A stretch of DNA of 64,000 nt from Winogradskyella costae (GCF_013403865.1 NZ_JABFDK010000001.1:558001-622000); one strand, 5' to 3'. Positions 1 to 9,330 are shown, counted from the first letter of the stretch. The notes: a model not told the origin generated them from the letters alone. Translations and numbers: made by a program.

Positions 1-2
1 AA

Positions 3-191
3 AATTTTGGCGCTATAAAATCTTTAACCACTACCGGAATTCAAGAAGGACATATGAAAATGCATCTCATGAATATTTTGAATCAGTTTGAAGCAACAGA
101 GAATGAGAAAGTGATGCTTGTTGAACATTTTAAGACTAATGTGGTAACTCATAGTGCGGTAGTTGAGGCAATAAAAAATATAAGGCCATAA
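3..191 (+). CDS. Hydroxymethylglutaryl-CoA reductase, C-terminal end (partial)
   Basis: The frame is open from the window edge to the TAA at 189-191 and gives 62 residues. It contains LTTTGIQEGHMKMH, the kind of TTxGIQxGHMxLH segment found near the C-terminus of class II (bacterial/archaeal) HMG-CoA reductases, followed by a helical tail. The family makes mevalonate from HMG-CoA with NAD(P)H. The next gene is a GHMP kinase in the same orientation, which fits a mevalonate-pathway neighbourhood typical of Flavobacteriia. Only the tail is visible, so the assignment rests on this one motif and on the neighbour. Confidence 0.72.
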   Translation, partial: NFGAIKSLTTTGIQEGHMKMHLMNILNQFEATENEKVMLVEHFKTNVVTHSAVVEAIKNIRP

Positions 192-213
192 AGTAATCCC
201 AAAATAAAAATTT

Positions 214-1146
214 TTGAATTCAAAGCCTAAAACATATAGAAGTAACGGAAAACTCCTACTAACAGCTGAATATGCTGTTTTAGATGAAGCAAAAGCTTTG
301 GCGATACCAACTAAATACGGACAGAGTTTACTTGTTAAAGCAAATGATTCTAACATTATAAATTGGAAGAGTTATAATGAACTGGGAGCAATTTGGTTTG
401 AATGCCATATATCATTTAATGAGATTGCTACGACAGACTTAAATAGTCCAGCTCTCAATGACGTTAAAGAACGTTTGTTACAAATTTTAAAAGCAACTCA
501 AAGCTTGAATTCTGAGTTTTTAGTTTCAAATCAAGGTTATGATATCACAACGCATCAAGATTTTAATAGACTTTGGGGTTTGGGTACATCGTCTACCTTA
601 ATTAATAATATTGCAAATTGGGCAAATGTTGATGCTTACCAATTACTTAAAAAAACATTTGGTGGTTCTGGTTATGATATTGCCTGTGCTCAAAATGATA
701 CTTCAATTACATTTCAATTACAAGCAGATCAAAATCCACTGGTAACCTCAGTCAATTTTCAACCCTTATTTAAAGACCATCTCTATTTTGTATATCTCAA
801 TCAAAAACAAAATAGTAGAGAAGGGATTTTAGCATATAAATCATTAGGTAAAATTGATTCTAAAATCACGTCTAAAATCGATGCTATAACTGAAGAAATG
901 ATTACGTGTACTTCACTTTCAGAATTTGAAAACTTAATTGAAGCTCATGAAAAAATCGTTTCTAATCTCATAGAACAAGACCCTATTAAAACGAGACTTT
1001 TCTCTGATTTTAAAGGCGCGGTAAAAAGTCTTGGAGCTTGGGGAGGCGATTTCGTTTTGGTAGCTTCTAATACTAATCCTACCGCTTATTTTAACGCAAA
1101 AGGGTTTGATACCGTTATTCGTTATGTGGATATGGTTTTAGTTTAA
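214..1146 (+). CDS. GYDIA-family GHMP kinase
   Basis: 310 residues. The N-terminal strand GKLLLTAEYAVLDEAKALA (12-30), the phosphate loop GLGTSS (122-127) and the family-naming GGSGYDIA (150-157) mark it as the GYDIA-type GHMP kinase found in Flavobacteriia. GHMP kinases phosphorylate small alcohols or phosphates such as mevalonate; the exact substrate of this subgroup is not something I can read from the sequence. It follows the HMG-CoA reductase end by 22 bp, so a mevalonate-pathway step is the best guess. The start must be the TTG at 214: an in-frame stop lies at 205-207, there is no ATG before the conserved N-terminal strand, and the family begins only a few residues ahead of that strand. 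Confidence 0.85.
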   Translation: MNSKPKTYRSNGKLLLTAEYAVLDEAKALAIPTKYGQSLLVKANDSNIINWKSYNELGAIWFECHISFNEIATTDLNSPALNDVKERLLQILKATQSLNSEFLVSNQGYDITTHQDFNRLWGLGTSSTLINNIANWANVDAYQLLKKTFGGSGYDIACAQNDTSITFQLQADQNPLVTSVNFQPLFKDHLYFVYLNQKQNSREGILAYKSLGKIDSKITSKIDAITEEMITCTSLSEFENLIEAHEKIVSNLIEQDPIKTRLFSDFKGAVKSLGAWGGDFVLVASNTNPTAYFNAKGFDTVIRYVDMVLV

Positions 1147-1216
1147 ATAATACTTACACGGTTTCAAAAACATTGCAAGAAAATAAAATTATTACCAATC
1201 TTATTTAATTCTATAG

Positions 1217-1271
1217 ATGCTGAAACAAGTTCAGCATAAAAAAATGGCTTCACATTTCTGCAAAGCCATTT
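1217..1271 (-). terminator. Intrinsic terminator between convergent genes
   Basis: A 9-bp stem pairs 1242-1250 with 1263-1271 (AAATGGCTT/AAGCCATTT, 12-nt loop). Read on the minus strand it is followed by a T-run, as expected for the end of the ppiD-like transcript. A second perfect hairpin, ATGCTGAA/TTCAGCAT (1217-1224 with 1230-1237), lies just beyond it. The element sits between the stop codons of the GHMP kinase (+) and the PpiD-like gene (-). Confidence 0.75.
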
Positions 1272-1300
1272 ATAATTATATTTTAAACGCTATTGTAAGG

Positions 1301-3448
1301 TTAGTAAACCGTTCTAGCTCTGTTATCTTCAATTTCTGCAGCTTCTTCTAACGCCGTAAACACCTTAGTTTGAACCGTATTTCTACGCTCTGCATTTAAT
1401 CTATTTACAATAGCTCCGTAGTTGTCTAACTTAGTAGCTTCGTTAATTTTATCTAGTTTCACAACATACACCCCTTTTTCACCATCAATTGGTTTAGACG
1501 TTGCGCCTTCAGCCAATCCGAATGCTGCACCTACAACTTTAGGCTCAACACCAGCGCCTGATAACGTTGTATTTTTAATCGTAACTGCTGCAGCTGTTCT
1601 CACAGTCTGACTTTGATTTTTAGCGATATCAGCTAATGTAGTCGCTGTAATTTTCTCACGAATCATTTTCGCTTTTTTCTCTTTTCTTATTTCTGGCAAA
1701 GCAGTAATAGAAGCATCTTCAGTGCTCATTAACCCCTCTTCTTTCTTCTCTACAACCTTAGCCACTATAAAACCAAAATTAGAAATTGGGAAGTTCTTAA
1801 AATCACCTGCATCAGTATCTTCATTAAAAGCCCAACGCACTACTTCTCTTTGACTTCCTAAACCTGGAATATTTTCATCTAAAGCTTCAAATGAAATAGG
1901 CTTTACTGTTAAGTCACGTTCTTTAGCTAAGGCATTAAAATCACCATCTTTAGCCGCAATTTCAAATTTAGACATTACGTTAAACACATCTTGAAGTGTT
2001 TGATCTGAAGGCTCAATTTTACTTGCTATTGTTGCTATTTTTACTGCACTATTAAAACTCTTCTGCTCTAATACTTCAATAATATGATAGCCGAAAGATG
2101 TTTGAACAACATCAATATCACCCTTTTTATTATCAAAAGCAAAGGCTTTAAATTCTGGTGCCATTCCTGCTAAATAATCAAATTCAATTTCACCATCTTG
2201 CTCGTTACTTACTTTATCAGAAGATAATTCTAATAAATCCATAAATTTAGTACCAGCCTTAATTTGTGCAAAAATACTATCTGCTGTTTTCTTAGCTTCT
2301 TCTGGTGTTTTAGTTACAGAAGCATCTGCTCTTTGTCCACCTACAAAAGGAACTAATATATGACGAACTTTTACTGAATCTGGTAATTGCTGACTTGCAA
2401 CAATCTTAGATAATTTATAAAACCCACCATCTTTATAAGGCCCATAATAGCTACCAACACCTAAATTCATCAATGTGTCCTTAGCTACAGCTGGTAATTG
2501 TGCCGCTCTTAAAAAAGTATCATTATACTTTATTGCTGAGTTTGAATTTACAAATTCTTCTACATCAGTAGCAGAATCAAATCCTGGAATCGTTTCTGTG
2601 TTCTTACTGTTTTCGTTATATTCTGTTCTATCAGATTTTAAAGCTAATAAATCTGCTTTTATTTTATCTTCATCAGCTTTAGACGCCTCTTCCTTAAACT
2701 CAACATAAACAACTTCTGTCGTTGCATCTGTTTTATAAGTATCCTCATGCTTCTTCATGTAAGCTGTGATTTCACTTTTAGAAACAGGAACTGAGCTATC
2801 TTCAATAGTTGTGTATGGTACTTGAACATAACTAATATCTGCCGTCTTAGAATCACCGAAATAATCTTCTTCTGCTTCAGAAACCGTTGTTCCAATGCCA
2901 GCTTTAATCATATTATAATACGTTTGCTGAATTGCGTTCGCAGCAATTGTTTGCTCATTGTTTGTCCAACTTTCGTAGTTTACTAAGAAGTTTCCTAAAG
3001 GAGCAGTGTCACCATTTAAATCTCTTAAATTTGCAATAAATGCATTTAAACGATTAACATCAAAGCTTCCGTTTGCATCTTGAAATTCTGGATATGAAGA
3101 AAAACTAGTTTTCAATAAATCTCTCATTTCATCTTTTTCGACAGACAATCCTAATTCTTCAAATTCTGATTGTAATACAATTCTACGAACTTCTTGGTTG
3201 TAAATAGCATTCATAGACTGTGTGGACGTTTGTCTTCCACCAGATCTATCTTGGTAATTTTTTACTTTTTGCTGAAACTCATTTCGGTTAATATCTGTTC
3301 CGTTAACAGTAGCAACCACATCTAGTGATCCACCTGTTAAGGCATCAGAATTTTTGAATAAATCTCCAATTACGAATGAAAATAACGCTAATGCAATTAC
3401 TAATATTAATACTAGTGAGCGTTGTCTAATTTTATTTAAAACTGCCAT
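1301..3448 (-). CDS. PpiD/SurA-type periplasmic peptidylprolyl isomerase
   Basis: 715 residues, the usual length for flavobacterial PpiD-like proteins. A short cytoplasmic start is followed by one membrane anchor (about 12-32), then a SurA_N-type helical region and a parvulin (PpiC) domain from about residue 359, recognisable by VRHILVPF and, near its end, SFGYHIIEVLE. The C-terminal third looks like a second, degenerate parvulin-like region. The protein should be an inner-membrane-anchored chaperone that helps outer-membrane and secreted proteins fold as they leave the Sec channel. It is transcribed alone toward the terminator at 1242-1271; its start is 198 bp downstream of the end of the CNNM gene. 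Confidence 0.88.
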   Translation of the reverse strand: MAVLNKIRQRSLVLILVIALALFSFVIGDLFKNSDALTGGSLDVVATVNGTDINRNEFQQKVKNYQDRSGGRQTSTQSMNAIYNQEVRRIVLQSEFEELGLSVEKDEMRDLLKTSFSSYPEFQDANGSFDVNRLNAFIANLRDLNGDTAPLGNFLVNYESWTNNEQTIAANAIQQTYYNMIKAGIGTTVSEAEEDYFGDSKTADISYVQVPYTTIEDSSVPVSKSEITAYMKKHEDTYKTDATTEVVYVEFKEEASKADEDKIKADLLALKSDRTEYNENSKNTETIPGFDSATDVEEFVNSNSAIKYNDTFLRAAQLPAVAKDTLMNLGVGSYYGPYKDGGFYKLSKIVASQQLPDSVKVRHILVPFVGGQRADASVTKTPEEAKKTADSIFAQIKAGTKFMDLLELSSDKVSNEQDGEIEFDYLAGMAPEFKAFAFDNKKGDIDVVQTSFGYHIIEVLEQKSFNSAVKIATIASKIEPSDQTLQDVFNVMSKFEIAAKDGDFNALAKERDLTVKPISFEALDENIPGLGSQREVVRWAFNEDTDAGDFKNFPISNFGFIVAKVVEKKEEGLMSTEDASITALPEIRKEKKAKMIREKITATTLADIAKNQSQTVRTAAAVTIKNTTLSGAGVEPKVVGAAFGLAEGATSKPIDGEKGVYVVKLDKINEATKLDNYGAIVNRLNAERRNTVQTKVFTALEEAAEIEDNRARTVY

Positions 3449-3646
3449 AGTCTATTGTAATGTCTTTAATTTGGTGTAAATAAGTCTGCGAAAATAGTAT
3501 ATTCTACTAAATAATAAAAGGAGAAGCGTAGTTTTTATAAGTGCAGGATACTTTATTCAAAATTTCATTAAAATGCACTTAAATAATAGCTCTACAATAT
3601 GATGAAATAACTATGAAATTCTAACTAATGACGCTCTAAAAGTTAA

Positions 3647-4936
3647 CTAATCTACATCTAGAACCTTAAGTATAACCTCATCTATTTTTGTTGAAGATAC
3701 TTCTGTAATTGTAAACTTAAAGTTTTCGATTTGTACATCATCATTTTCTTGAGGAATACCTTCAGTAGCGTGAACTATTAATCCTCCTAGGGTTTCATAA
3801 TTTTCACTTTCTGGAAGATTTAACTTATACGTTTCGTTAATATAGTCCACTTCTAATCTTGCCGTAAACTTATAGGTGTTATCACTGAGTTGTTCTTCTA
3901 CCATTTCTACTGTATCGTGTTCATCTTCAATCTCACCGAAAAGTTCTTCAACAATATCTTCCACGGTCATAATCCCTGAGGTACCACCATATTCGTCAAT
4001 AACCACTGCCATACTTCGGCGTTTTTTAGTTAAAATATTCAACACGTCTTTAATAAGTATGGTTTCTGGCACAAAGGCCACACGGATAATTATGGACCTA
4101 ATCGTTTCGGGTTTTTTAAACAGCTCAAACGAATGCACATAGCCTAAAATATCATCGATACTATCCCTATAAACGATAATTTTAGTTCTACCTGTTTCAA
4201 TAAATAGTTGACGCAAGTTTTCAATGGAATCTGAAATATCTACAGCCGTAATTTCTGTTCGTGGCACCATTACCTCGCGTGCTTTTACTTCCGAAAATTC
4301 TAATGCATTCTGAAAAATTTGAATTTCACTATCAACATCGTCATGATTTTCAACAGACTCCATTTGCTCTGTAATATAATTACCAAGCTCTACTTTAGTC
4401 ATGGCTAAAACAACATCTTCTCCTTCGGCTTTAAATATATATTTTAAAACGGCATCCGATATCCAGATAATAAAATCTGAAACCCACGAAAACAAGATAT
4501 AGAAAATGTAAGTTGGAAAGGCTAGTACTTTTAATAGGGTATTCGCATAAATTTGAAAGAATACTTTTGGTAAAAACTCTGCTGTAATTAAAATTACTAA
4601 AGTTGAAATTACGGTTTGTGTTAACAATTGCAAATCAACAAACATATAATTTAAAGCGGCGCTATCTGAAGGCAGCATGGTTTGAAACCAACGCACCAAC
4701 ACCTCGCCCATTTTAAACCCATAGATAACCAATGCTATATTATTCCCAATAAGCATGGTTGCAATATATTTGGAAGGCTTGGCCGTTAATTTACCCAAGA
4801 TTCTCCCTAAAAAATCTCCTTGTTTCTTCTCTAATTCGATATGAATCTTATTAGAAGACACATAAGCAATTTCCATACCAGAGAAAAATGCTGAAAGTAT
4901 AAGTGTACTTATGATTATGACTATGTCAGAAGTCAT
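3647..4936 (-). CDS. CNNM/CorC-type membrane protein (hemolysin family, DUF21-CBS-CorC_HlyC)
   Basis: 429 residues. Residues 1 to about 190 form a DUF21/CNNM membrane domain with four hydrophobic segments and the SGMEIA motif near residue 20; two CBS domains occupy about 210-335, with VIDEYGGTSGIMTVEDIVEELFGEIEDE at their end split between CBS2 and the linker; the CorC_HlyC domain fills the C-terminus. Proteins of this layout are magnesium/cobalt transport or homeostasis factors; GldE of gliding flavobacteria shares the architecture. I cannot tell the two apart here. The upstream 63-codon gene ends 3 bp before its start, so they are one operon. 'Hemolysin' is a historical family name and not evidence of toxicity. 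Confidence 0.85.
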   Translation of the reverse strand: MTSDIVIIISTLILSAFFSGMEIAYVSSNKIHIELEKKQGDFLGRILGKLTAKPSKYIATMLIGNNIALVIYGFKMGEVLVRWFQTMLPSDSAALNYMFVDLQLLTQTVISTLVILITAEFLPKVFFQIYANTLLKVLAFPTYIFYILFSWVSDFIIWISDAVLKYIFKAEGEDVVLAMTKVELGNYITEQMESVENHDDVDSEIQIFQNALEFSEVKAREVMVPRTEITAVDISDSIENLRQLFIETGRTKIIVYRDSIDDILGYVHSFELFKKPETIRSIIIRVAFVPETILIKDVLNILTKKRRSMAVVIDEYGGTSGIMTVEDIVEELFGEIEDEHDTVEMVEEQLSDNTYKFTARLEVDYINETYKLNLPESENYETLGGLIVHATEGIPQENDDVQIENFKFTITEVSSTKIDEVILKVLDVD

Positions 4937-4939
4937 AAA

Positions 4940-5131
4940 TTATTGGTTGTTTCGGTCTTCAAATTTTTTACTGAAACGCTTTCTGAAGAAAAACATAAAC
5001 GTTGCTAAAGCTGCAAATACCAATGACATGTATGCACCATCTCTATTATCGGTCCATTTAGTAATGGCGTCATATACAAATAGTACGGCGAAAATAATAT
5101 AAGCGTAATGAAAAATTTTCTGTATTTTCAT
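4940..5131 (-). CDS. Small two-segment membrane protein, unknown function
   Basis: 63 residues: two hydrophobic helices (about 8-22 and 34-49) separated by a short charged loop, then a strongly basic tail (RKRFSKKF). I do not recognise a named family, but its tight spacing (3 bp) ahead of the CNNM gene and its plausible membrane topology argue that it is real rather than a chance frame. A consensus-like promoter lies upstream at 5245-5252. Confidence 0.6.
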   Translation of the reverse strand: MKIQKIFHYAYIIFAVLFVYDAITKWTDNRDGAYMSLVFAALATFMFFFRKRFSKKFEDRNNQ

Positions 5132-5244
5132 GTGATAATATTTATAGTTTTTTTACGTATTGCATACCGTACACACTCCATATTTAAAAAGGCTTGAAGT
5201 TATGTTTTTTACGTGGCTACGTGTTAAGCAAAATGATTATTGTG

Positions 5245-5252
5245 CAAAGATA
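5245..5252 (-). promoter_or_regulatory. Putative -7 promoter element for the small membrane protein/CNNM operon
   Basis: The minus strand reads TATCTTTG, an exact match to the Bacteroidetes TAnnTTTG -7 element. No convincing TTTG -33 element lies 19-20 bp upstream, so it may be weak or chance. It overlaps the 3' edge of lptC and would give a leader of roughly 100 nt. Confidence 0.35.
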
Positions 5253-5253
5253 G

Positions 5254-5820
5254 TTAATTATCAAATTGAAAGTCCCCTCCCATTTCTAACATCTGAAAAT
5301 TGTTAAATTCCTTATTAGAATCAAACCCAATACCGTGTGTATTATTTGTTAAACTCTTAAACACAAAAGGCATATTGGTAAATGCCCATTCTAGCTTTTG
5401 ATTGTAATATAACTGCTCTGTAAACAAAGTGTCTTTTTGATGCGTTGCTATTATTACATTACCTCGTAGATCAATAATATCTGTATCAGAATAAATGATA
5501 GCATAGTTTGAAGTAATAGTTGTTTTATTCTTTTCATCATCAAAAATTAAAAGCTCGATACCTTCTGGAAATTCATTAAATGCAAAATTTCTATTAGAAT
5601 AATCTAACATTTTAGGGCTTATTAAATTTGCAATTAACCTAATGGTATCTTCCTCTAACTCGGTATATTTTAAATCTATATTTTCCGCTTCACCAATGGG
5701 CTGATTTTGTAGCACACCCACTTTTTGAACTTCGTTAAAGTCATTATTACATGAAAAAAACAAAGTCACAACGATTGCTGTGACTAGGTTTTTAATATTA
5801 TGTGATTTACTTTTTATCAT
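5254..5820 (-). CDS. lptC: LPS export protein LptC (lipoprotein)
   Basis: 188 residues. A hydrophobic start ends in a lipobox-like FFSC at Cys24. The rest is the LptC/OstA-like beta-jellyroll with repeating strand patterns (ISPKMLDYSNRNFAFNEFPEGI, then ADxI-type strands such as YAIIYSDTDIIDLRGNVI). LptC bridges the LptBFG transporter and LptA in carrying lipopolysaccharide across the periplasm. Its start codon overlaps the stop of the preceding TPR gene by one base (TAATG), so the two are translationally coupled. In flavobacteria lptC commonly follows coaX, a barrel gene and a TPR gene, as here. Confidence 0.85.
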   Translation of the reverse strand: MIKSKSHNIKNLVTAIVVTLFFSCNNDFNEVQKVGVLQNQPIGEAENIDLKYTELEEDTIRLIANLISPKMLDYSNRNFAFNEFPEGIELLIFDDEKNKTTITSNYAIIYSDTDIIDLRGNVIIATHQKDTLFTEQLYYNQKLEWAFTNMPFVFKSLTNNTHGIGFDSNKEFNNFQMLEMGGDFQFDN

Positions 5821-7181
5821 TAATTACTAGGAACGGTTACTGAACGTCCTATCCAACAACCAATAGATATAGACTCTCCTTTATTTCCTTCCTGAAATAT
5901 ATCCGTTTTAGAGGGCGCACTTGCTCTATAACTCGTTGCCGTTTGAGTTGCTGCACTTCTTAGACGTCCATCTACTCGACCAGCCTTTTCTGCTTCGAGA
6001 GCAGCTAACCAAAATACAGCTCTTTTATTAAAGTTTGAATCTCCACAGCTGTTTGCACTCTTAGCATACATATTAGCAATTGATAAATGCGGAGAACCAT
6101 CTGAAGGGTTAAGCTTTAACGCTTCCATATAGTATTGTCTTGCTTTTCCGTAGCTTCCTTTATCTTTAAGTTCTTTTGCTAACCCCTTGTATAGTTTTGC
6201 CTTTTTTAATGGATCTGTAGACAAAGCAATGGTTTGATCCACATATTTCTGCTCACCTGTAAGTATGTATAAATAATATGCCGTATCAGCATTTGGCTCA
6301 ATAGTATTCTTTTGTTCTACTAATTTTAAAAATAAAGGATCTCCCTTACAATCTTTAGCATACATTCTATTCATTGCACGTTGCAACCACTCTCCATTCG
6401 TTTTATTTGCTTCAAAATCCTTTTCGTATAATGGCACTAAAATCTCACAAGTTGCTCTTTCTCCAACTTTATTATCCATACTAGACTTTACTTTATCAAA
6501 AGCTCCCAAATTAGCTTCATAATTAGCTTTATATTTTGGTTCATTCTTAGTCAAGGCCGTACCAGCTTCTTCTTTCTCTACTAATTTGTTTAGTTTCTCT
6601 GTATAAGATTCCTCAATAGATTCAATCATCTCCATTACATCGTCATACTTATCAAACATTTGTTGCGCAGTTTTCTTTTCAGCATCGTATAAATCCACAG
6701 CTAAAGAAAAATATGTGTACAAACCTATTGAACTATCAAAGTTTTCAGGATCTTTTGTAAATGCTTCATCAAACATATTATAAACTTCCTCATCTGACTT
6801 GTTTAACTCTTTTCTGTATTTGTAAGCTAAATTAGCTTTATCCGCTAATATTTCACCTAAATCATATCTAGATTCATAATGCACTCTACTCTGATCATAT
6901 AAAAGCATTAAATCATTAAGGTGTGCTACTTGCTCTTCTCCAGAAGAGTTTTCAATTTTATGCTTTAGGATTTTTTCACCATGAACATAAATAGCTCTAT
7001 TAAAATTTGGACATTTTTCTCTAACTATTTTCCATGGTCCATAAGCATCATCATACTTTTTACTCTTTACATAACTATCAAAAATTGATAGATTGTTTCC
7101 ACATTCTTCATCTTGCTGAGCAAACCCAAAATTAACACTCATGAAAAGCATTAAAAGCAGTAAGGTAATTCTCGTCTTCAT
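5820..7181 (-). CDS. Secreted tetratricopeptide-repeat protein
   Basis: 453 residues from the chosen start: a signal peptide ending near FGFAQQ (about residue 21), then mostly helical sequence with TPR-like units, clearest at the C-terminus (KAKLYKGLAKELKDKGSY, then ARQYYMEALKLNPSDGSPH). It is probably a periplasmic or outer-membrane scaffold in envelope biogenesis, as its neighbours are an outer-membrane barrel and lptC. An upstream in-frame ATG at 7220 would add 13 hydrophilic residues in front of the signal peptide and overlap the previous gene, so I take the ATG at 7179-7181. Function beyond scaffolding is unknown. Confidence 0.78.
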   Translation of the reverse strand: MKTRITLLLLMLFMSVNFGFAQQDEECGNNLSIFDSYVKSKKYDDAYGPWKIVREKCPNFNRAIYVHGEKILKHKIENSSGEEQVAHLNDLMLLYDQSRVHYESRYDLGEILADKANLAYKYRKELNKSDEEVYNMFDEAFTKDPENFDSSIGLYTYFSLAVDLYDAEKKTAQQMFDKYDDVMEMIESIEESYTEKLNKLVEKEEAGTALTKNEPKYKANYEANLGAFDKVKSSMDNKVGERATCEILVPLYEKDFEANKTNGEWLQRAMNRMYAKDCKGDPLFLKLVEQKNTIEPNADTAYYLYILTGEQKYVDQTIALSTDPLKKAKLYKGLAKELKDKGSYGKARQYYMEALKLNPSDGSPHLSIANMYAKSANSCGDSNFNKRAVFWLAALEAEKAGRVDGRLRSAATQTATSYRASAPSKTDIFQEGNKGESISIGCWIGRSVTVPSN

Positions 7182-7197
7182 CTTTAAGTTGTTTTTT

Positions 7198-8520
7198 TTA
7201 TTTATACTTCTTTTGTTCAAACCATCGCGAGTTCAAAGATAAACTTACATTGAAGTTTATGAAATTCTCTTGAATTAAGTTTTGATTCGTTGTTCCTCGC
7301 TTTCCAAACTCTAAACCTAAATTGGCATTAGAGAACAAGTTTCGATTCCCAACTGGTAAACCTAAACCAAAAGATATGCCAAACTCATTTATAGATTCAT
7401 CTTTTACAACTAAACCTGTGTTAGAAAAGTTAAATCCTGCTCTATAAACTACACGTTTTAAGTACCCTGAGAACGCACTGTAATCTGGGATAAAAAAACC
7501 ACCAACCGCAATCTTTGAAGAGTTTTCAAATGTAGAATTTTGATTCGGAAAGACAGGATTGGAAAAATCGGATGAATTTTGATAAGTATATTCAGTACCT
7601 ACAAACCATGATCTTGGACTTCCAACACCTACACCAAAAGACACAGTTCCTGGCAAGGTTAATTTTGTTTTTTTAAGATTTTGCCCTTCGAGGTCTGCCT
7701 CAATTGTATTAGAAGTCGATGTCGTCTCAAGCGTTGAACCACTTACGGTAACCGTTGAAAACGTTCTTGTATTATCTGAGTTAAGTTTACTTCCTGGCGC
7801 ATAAGTAGCCGATGCTGATAGTTCTAACTTATCAGTTATCATGGTTTTGTAATTCACCCCAAAGTTAACGTTTAAACCACTTAAGTCAGATCTATTAAAC
7901 TCACGTGTTTGATACTGCACCACATCACCCTCTGGAGTATATTCAATTTCTAGAGCAGAATTCTGGATATTCCCAAAGTTGTAGTTAAAGTTGACACCAG
8001 CACTCAATTTCTCTGTGATTTGATACCCTACACCGGCAAAAACCCTATTTAAACCTCCTTCACCACTGAAACGGTTCTCTATAACATTTTCATCATTGAG
8101 ATCATCTAATCTATAGCCAACAGACGTGTATGGCACTAAACCAAATCCCACACCAAATTTACCAATTGGTACTGCTACAGCTAAATAATCAAAAATAGTA
8201 CTATTGGTATTTGCTTCACCAGAGTTACTTTTCAATGTAGATTCAGTCATAGTTCCTGCAACTGTAAATTTTACTGGTCGACTTTCACCATTAAAATAAC
8301 CGCCCTTCAAAGGGGCTCCTGCGTAAGACGCGGGATTTTTCAAATTAAAATGTATACTATCTAAGTAAACACTCATGCCCCCCATACTACGGTTCTCTAC
8401 AGTTCCTTTGAACTTTAGACTACCAATACCGTAAAAAGAGTATGGAGAACCTGTTCCTTGTTGTGCAAAAGCTGCAGAACTTATAATTGTAATACAAATT
8501 ACAATAAAACGTTTTATCAT
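7198..8520 (-). CDS. Outer-membrane beta-barrel protein (FadL/OmpP1-like)
   Basis: 440 residues with a signal peptide cut near SSAAFAQQ (about residue 20). The mature start, GTGSPYSFYGIGSLKF, and the alternating strand pattern with many aromatic-ended strands through to a C-terminal SRWFEQKKY match flavobacterial FadL/OmpP1-like barrels. The N-terminal NRSMGGM segment resembles the RGMGGA-like hatch motif of this superfamily. The substrate is unknown; FadL relatives carry hydrophobic molecules. It lies between coaX (one-base overlap at 8520) and the TPR protein. Confidence 0.75.
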   Translation of the reverse strand: MIKRFIVICITIISSAAFAQQGTGSPYSFYGIGSLKFKGTVENRSMGGMSVYLDSIHFNLKNPASYAGAPLKGGYFNGESRPVKFTVAGTMTESTLKSNSGEANTNSTIFDYLAVAVPIGKFGVGFGLVPYTSVGYRLDDLNDENVIENRFSGEGGLNRVFAGVGYQITEKLSAGVNFNYNFGNIQNSALEIEYTPEGDVVQYQTREFNRSDLSGLNVNFGVNYKTMITDKLELSASATYAPGSKLNSDNTRTFSTVTVSGSTLETTSTSNTIEADLEGQNLKKTKLTLPGTVSFGVGVGSPRSWFVGTEYTYQNSSDFSNPVFPNQNSTFENSSKIAVGGFFIPDYSAFSGYLKRVVYRAGFNFSNTGLVVKDESINEFGISFGLGLPVGNRNLFSNANLGLEFGKRGTTNQNLIQENFINFNVSLSLNSRWFEQKKYK

Positions 8521-9248
8521 TATTTTGAATTATATTCTAGAATGAAATTCAAACCTTCTAAAAGAAAATTTGATTTCGCAAATATGGTATTTTTTAATTG
8601 GTTTGACAAAAATTTACTATCTCCTCCTGTTAAAATAACTGTTAAATCTGAGTAATCTTCTAGATATCTATTAATAACCCCATCAATTTCATTGATTGTG
8701 CCATAAACAACACCTGAATGAATTGATGTGTCTGTTGAATTGCCGATAACATTATCGGGCAACTTGGTTTCTAATAACGGAAGATTCGCAGTTAAATTAT
8801 TTAAAGACAAGTATCTCAATCGCAACCCTGGTGAAATAGCACCTCCTTTGTAATGATTTTCTTTAGTTACAAAATCGTACGTAATGCACGTGCCTGCATC
8901 AATGATTAATACATTTTTGTTAGCAAACTGATGTACTGAAGCACAAACTAAAGCAATACGGTCTACACCTAAGGTTTTTGGCGTTTGATAATCATTATTG
9001 AATGGAAATTTTAGTTCTGATGTTAATACCAAAACATTTAAATCCGTTTCTAAGATTTCAACTTGCGCTTTTGACAAGAGACCAACCGAAGAAATGATTG
9101 CTTTTTTCAACTTAGGGAAGTCTTTTTTTACGATTTTATACTGTTTTTCAAACTCATTAAGCTTAAAATTCAATTTATAAATTAAATCTGCGTCATAAAA
9201 AACAGCAAACTTAACATACGTATTACCCACATCTACAATAAGATTCAT
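8520..9248 (-). CDS. coaX: Type III pantothenate kinase
   Basis: 242 residues from the ATG at 9246-9248. The first ASKHA phosphate motif is D6-V-G-N-T10, TLGVDR (92-97) is the pantothenate-site segment, and DAGT (117-120) is the second phosphate motif; GGAISPG follows. The enzyme phosphorylates pantothenate, the first step of CoA synthesis. A longer frame to 9344 would place 32 low-complexity residues before the universal MNLIVDVGNT start and is rejected. Its stop overlaps the barrel gene's start by one base, suggesting an operon coaX-barrel-TPR-lptC. Confidence 0.93.
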   Translation of the reverse strand: MNLIVDVGNTYVKFAVFYDADLIYKLNFKLNEFEKQYKIVKKDFPKLKKAIISSVGLLSKAQVEILETDLNVLVLTSELKFPFNNDYQTPKTLGVDRIALVCASVHQFANKNVLIIDAGTCITYDFVTKENHYKGGAISPGLRLRYLSLNNLTANLPLLETKLPDNVIGNSTDTSIHSGVVYGTINEIDGVINRYLEDYSDLTVILTGGDSKFLSNQLKNTIFAKSNFLLEGLNFILEYNSK

Positions 9249-9266
9249 ATTAATTTTGATTAGTTG

Positions 9267-9274
9267 CAAATTTA
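9267..9274 (-). promoter_or_regulatory. Putative coaX promoter -7 element
   Basis: The minus strand reads TAAATTTG, matching TAnnTTTG, 18 bp upstream of the coaX start codon; transcription would begin only about a dozen bases before the ATG. A TTTG lies 16 bp further upstream (plus-strand CAAA 9291-9294), a slightly short spacing. It is divergent from the tRNA-Phe promoter. Confidence 0.45.
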
Positions 9275-9299
9275 TAAAATCAAATTTTATCAAATTCTT

Positions 9300-9330
9300 T
9301 TTGTTAATAATAAAAATGCTTTTATATTTG
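9300..9330 (+). promoter_or_regulatory. Promoter of tRNA-Phe
   Basis: TTTG (9300-9303) is followed after exactly 19 bp by TATATTTG (9323-9330). This is a full match to the Bacteroidetes sigma-ABfr promoter (TTTG-N19/20-TAnnTTTG). The expected start site near 9337 is about 15 bp before the tRNA 5' end. Confidence 0.85.

Noticed and set aside
3647..4936. Hemolysin/toxin reading of the DUF21-CBS-CorC protein
   Set aside because: The name is historical; the domain layout is that of a metal-homeostasis membrane protein, with no toxin feature.
7182..7220. Upstream start of the TPR protein
   Set aside because: It would put a hydrophilic stretch before the signal peptide and overlap the barrel gene's 3' end; the ATG at 7181 gives a normal signal peptide.
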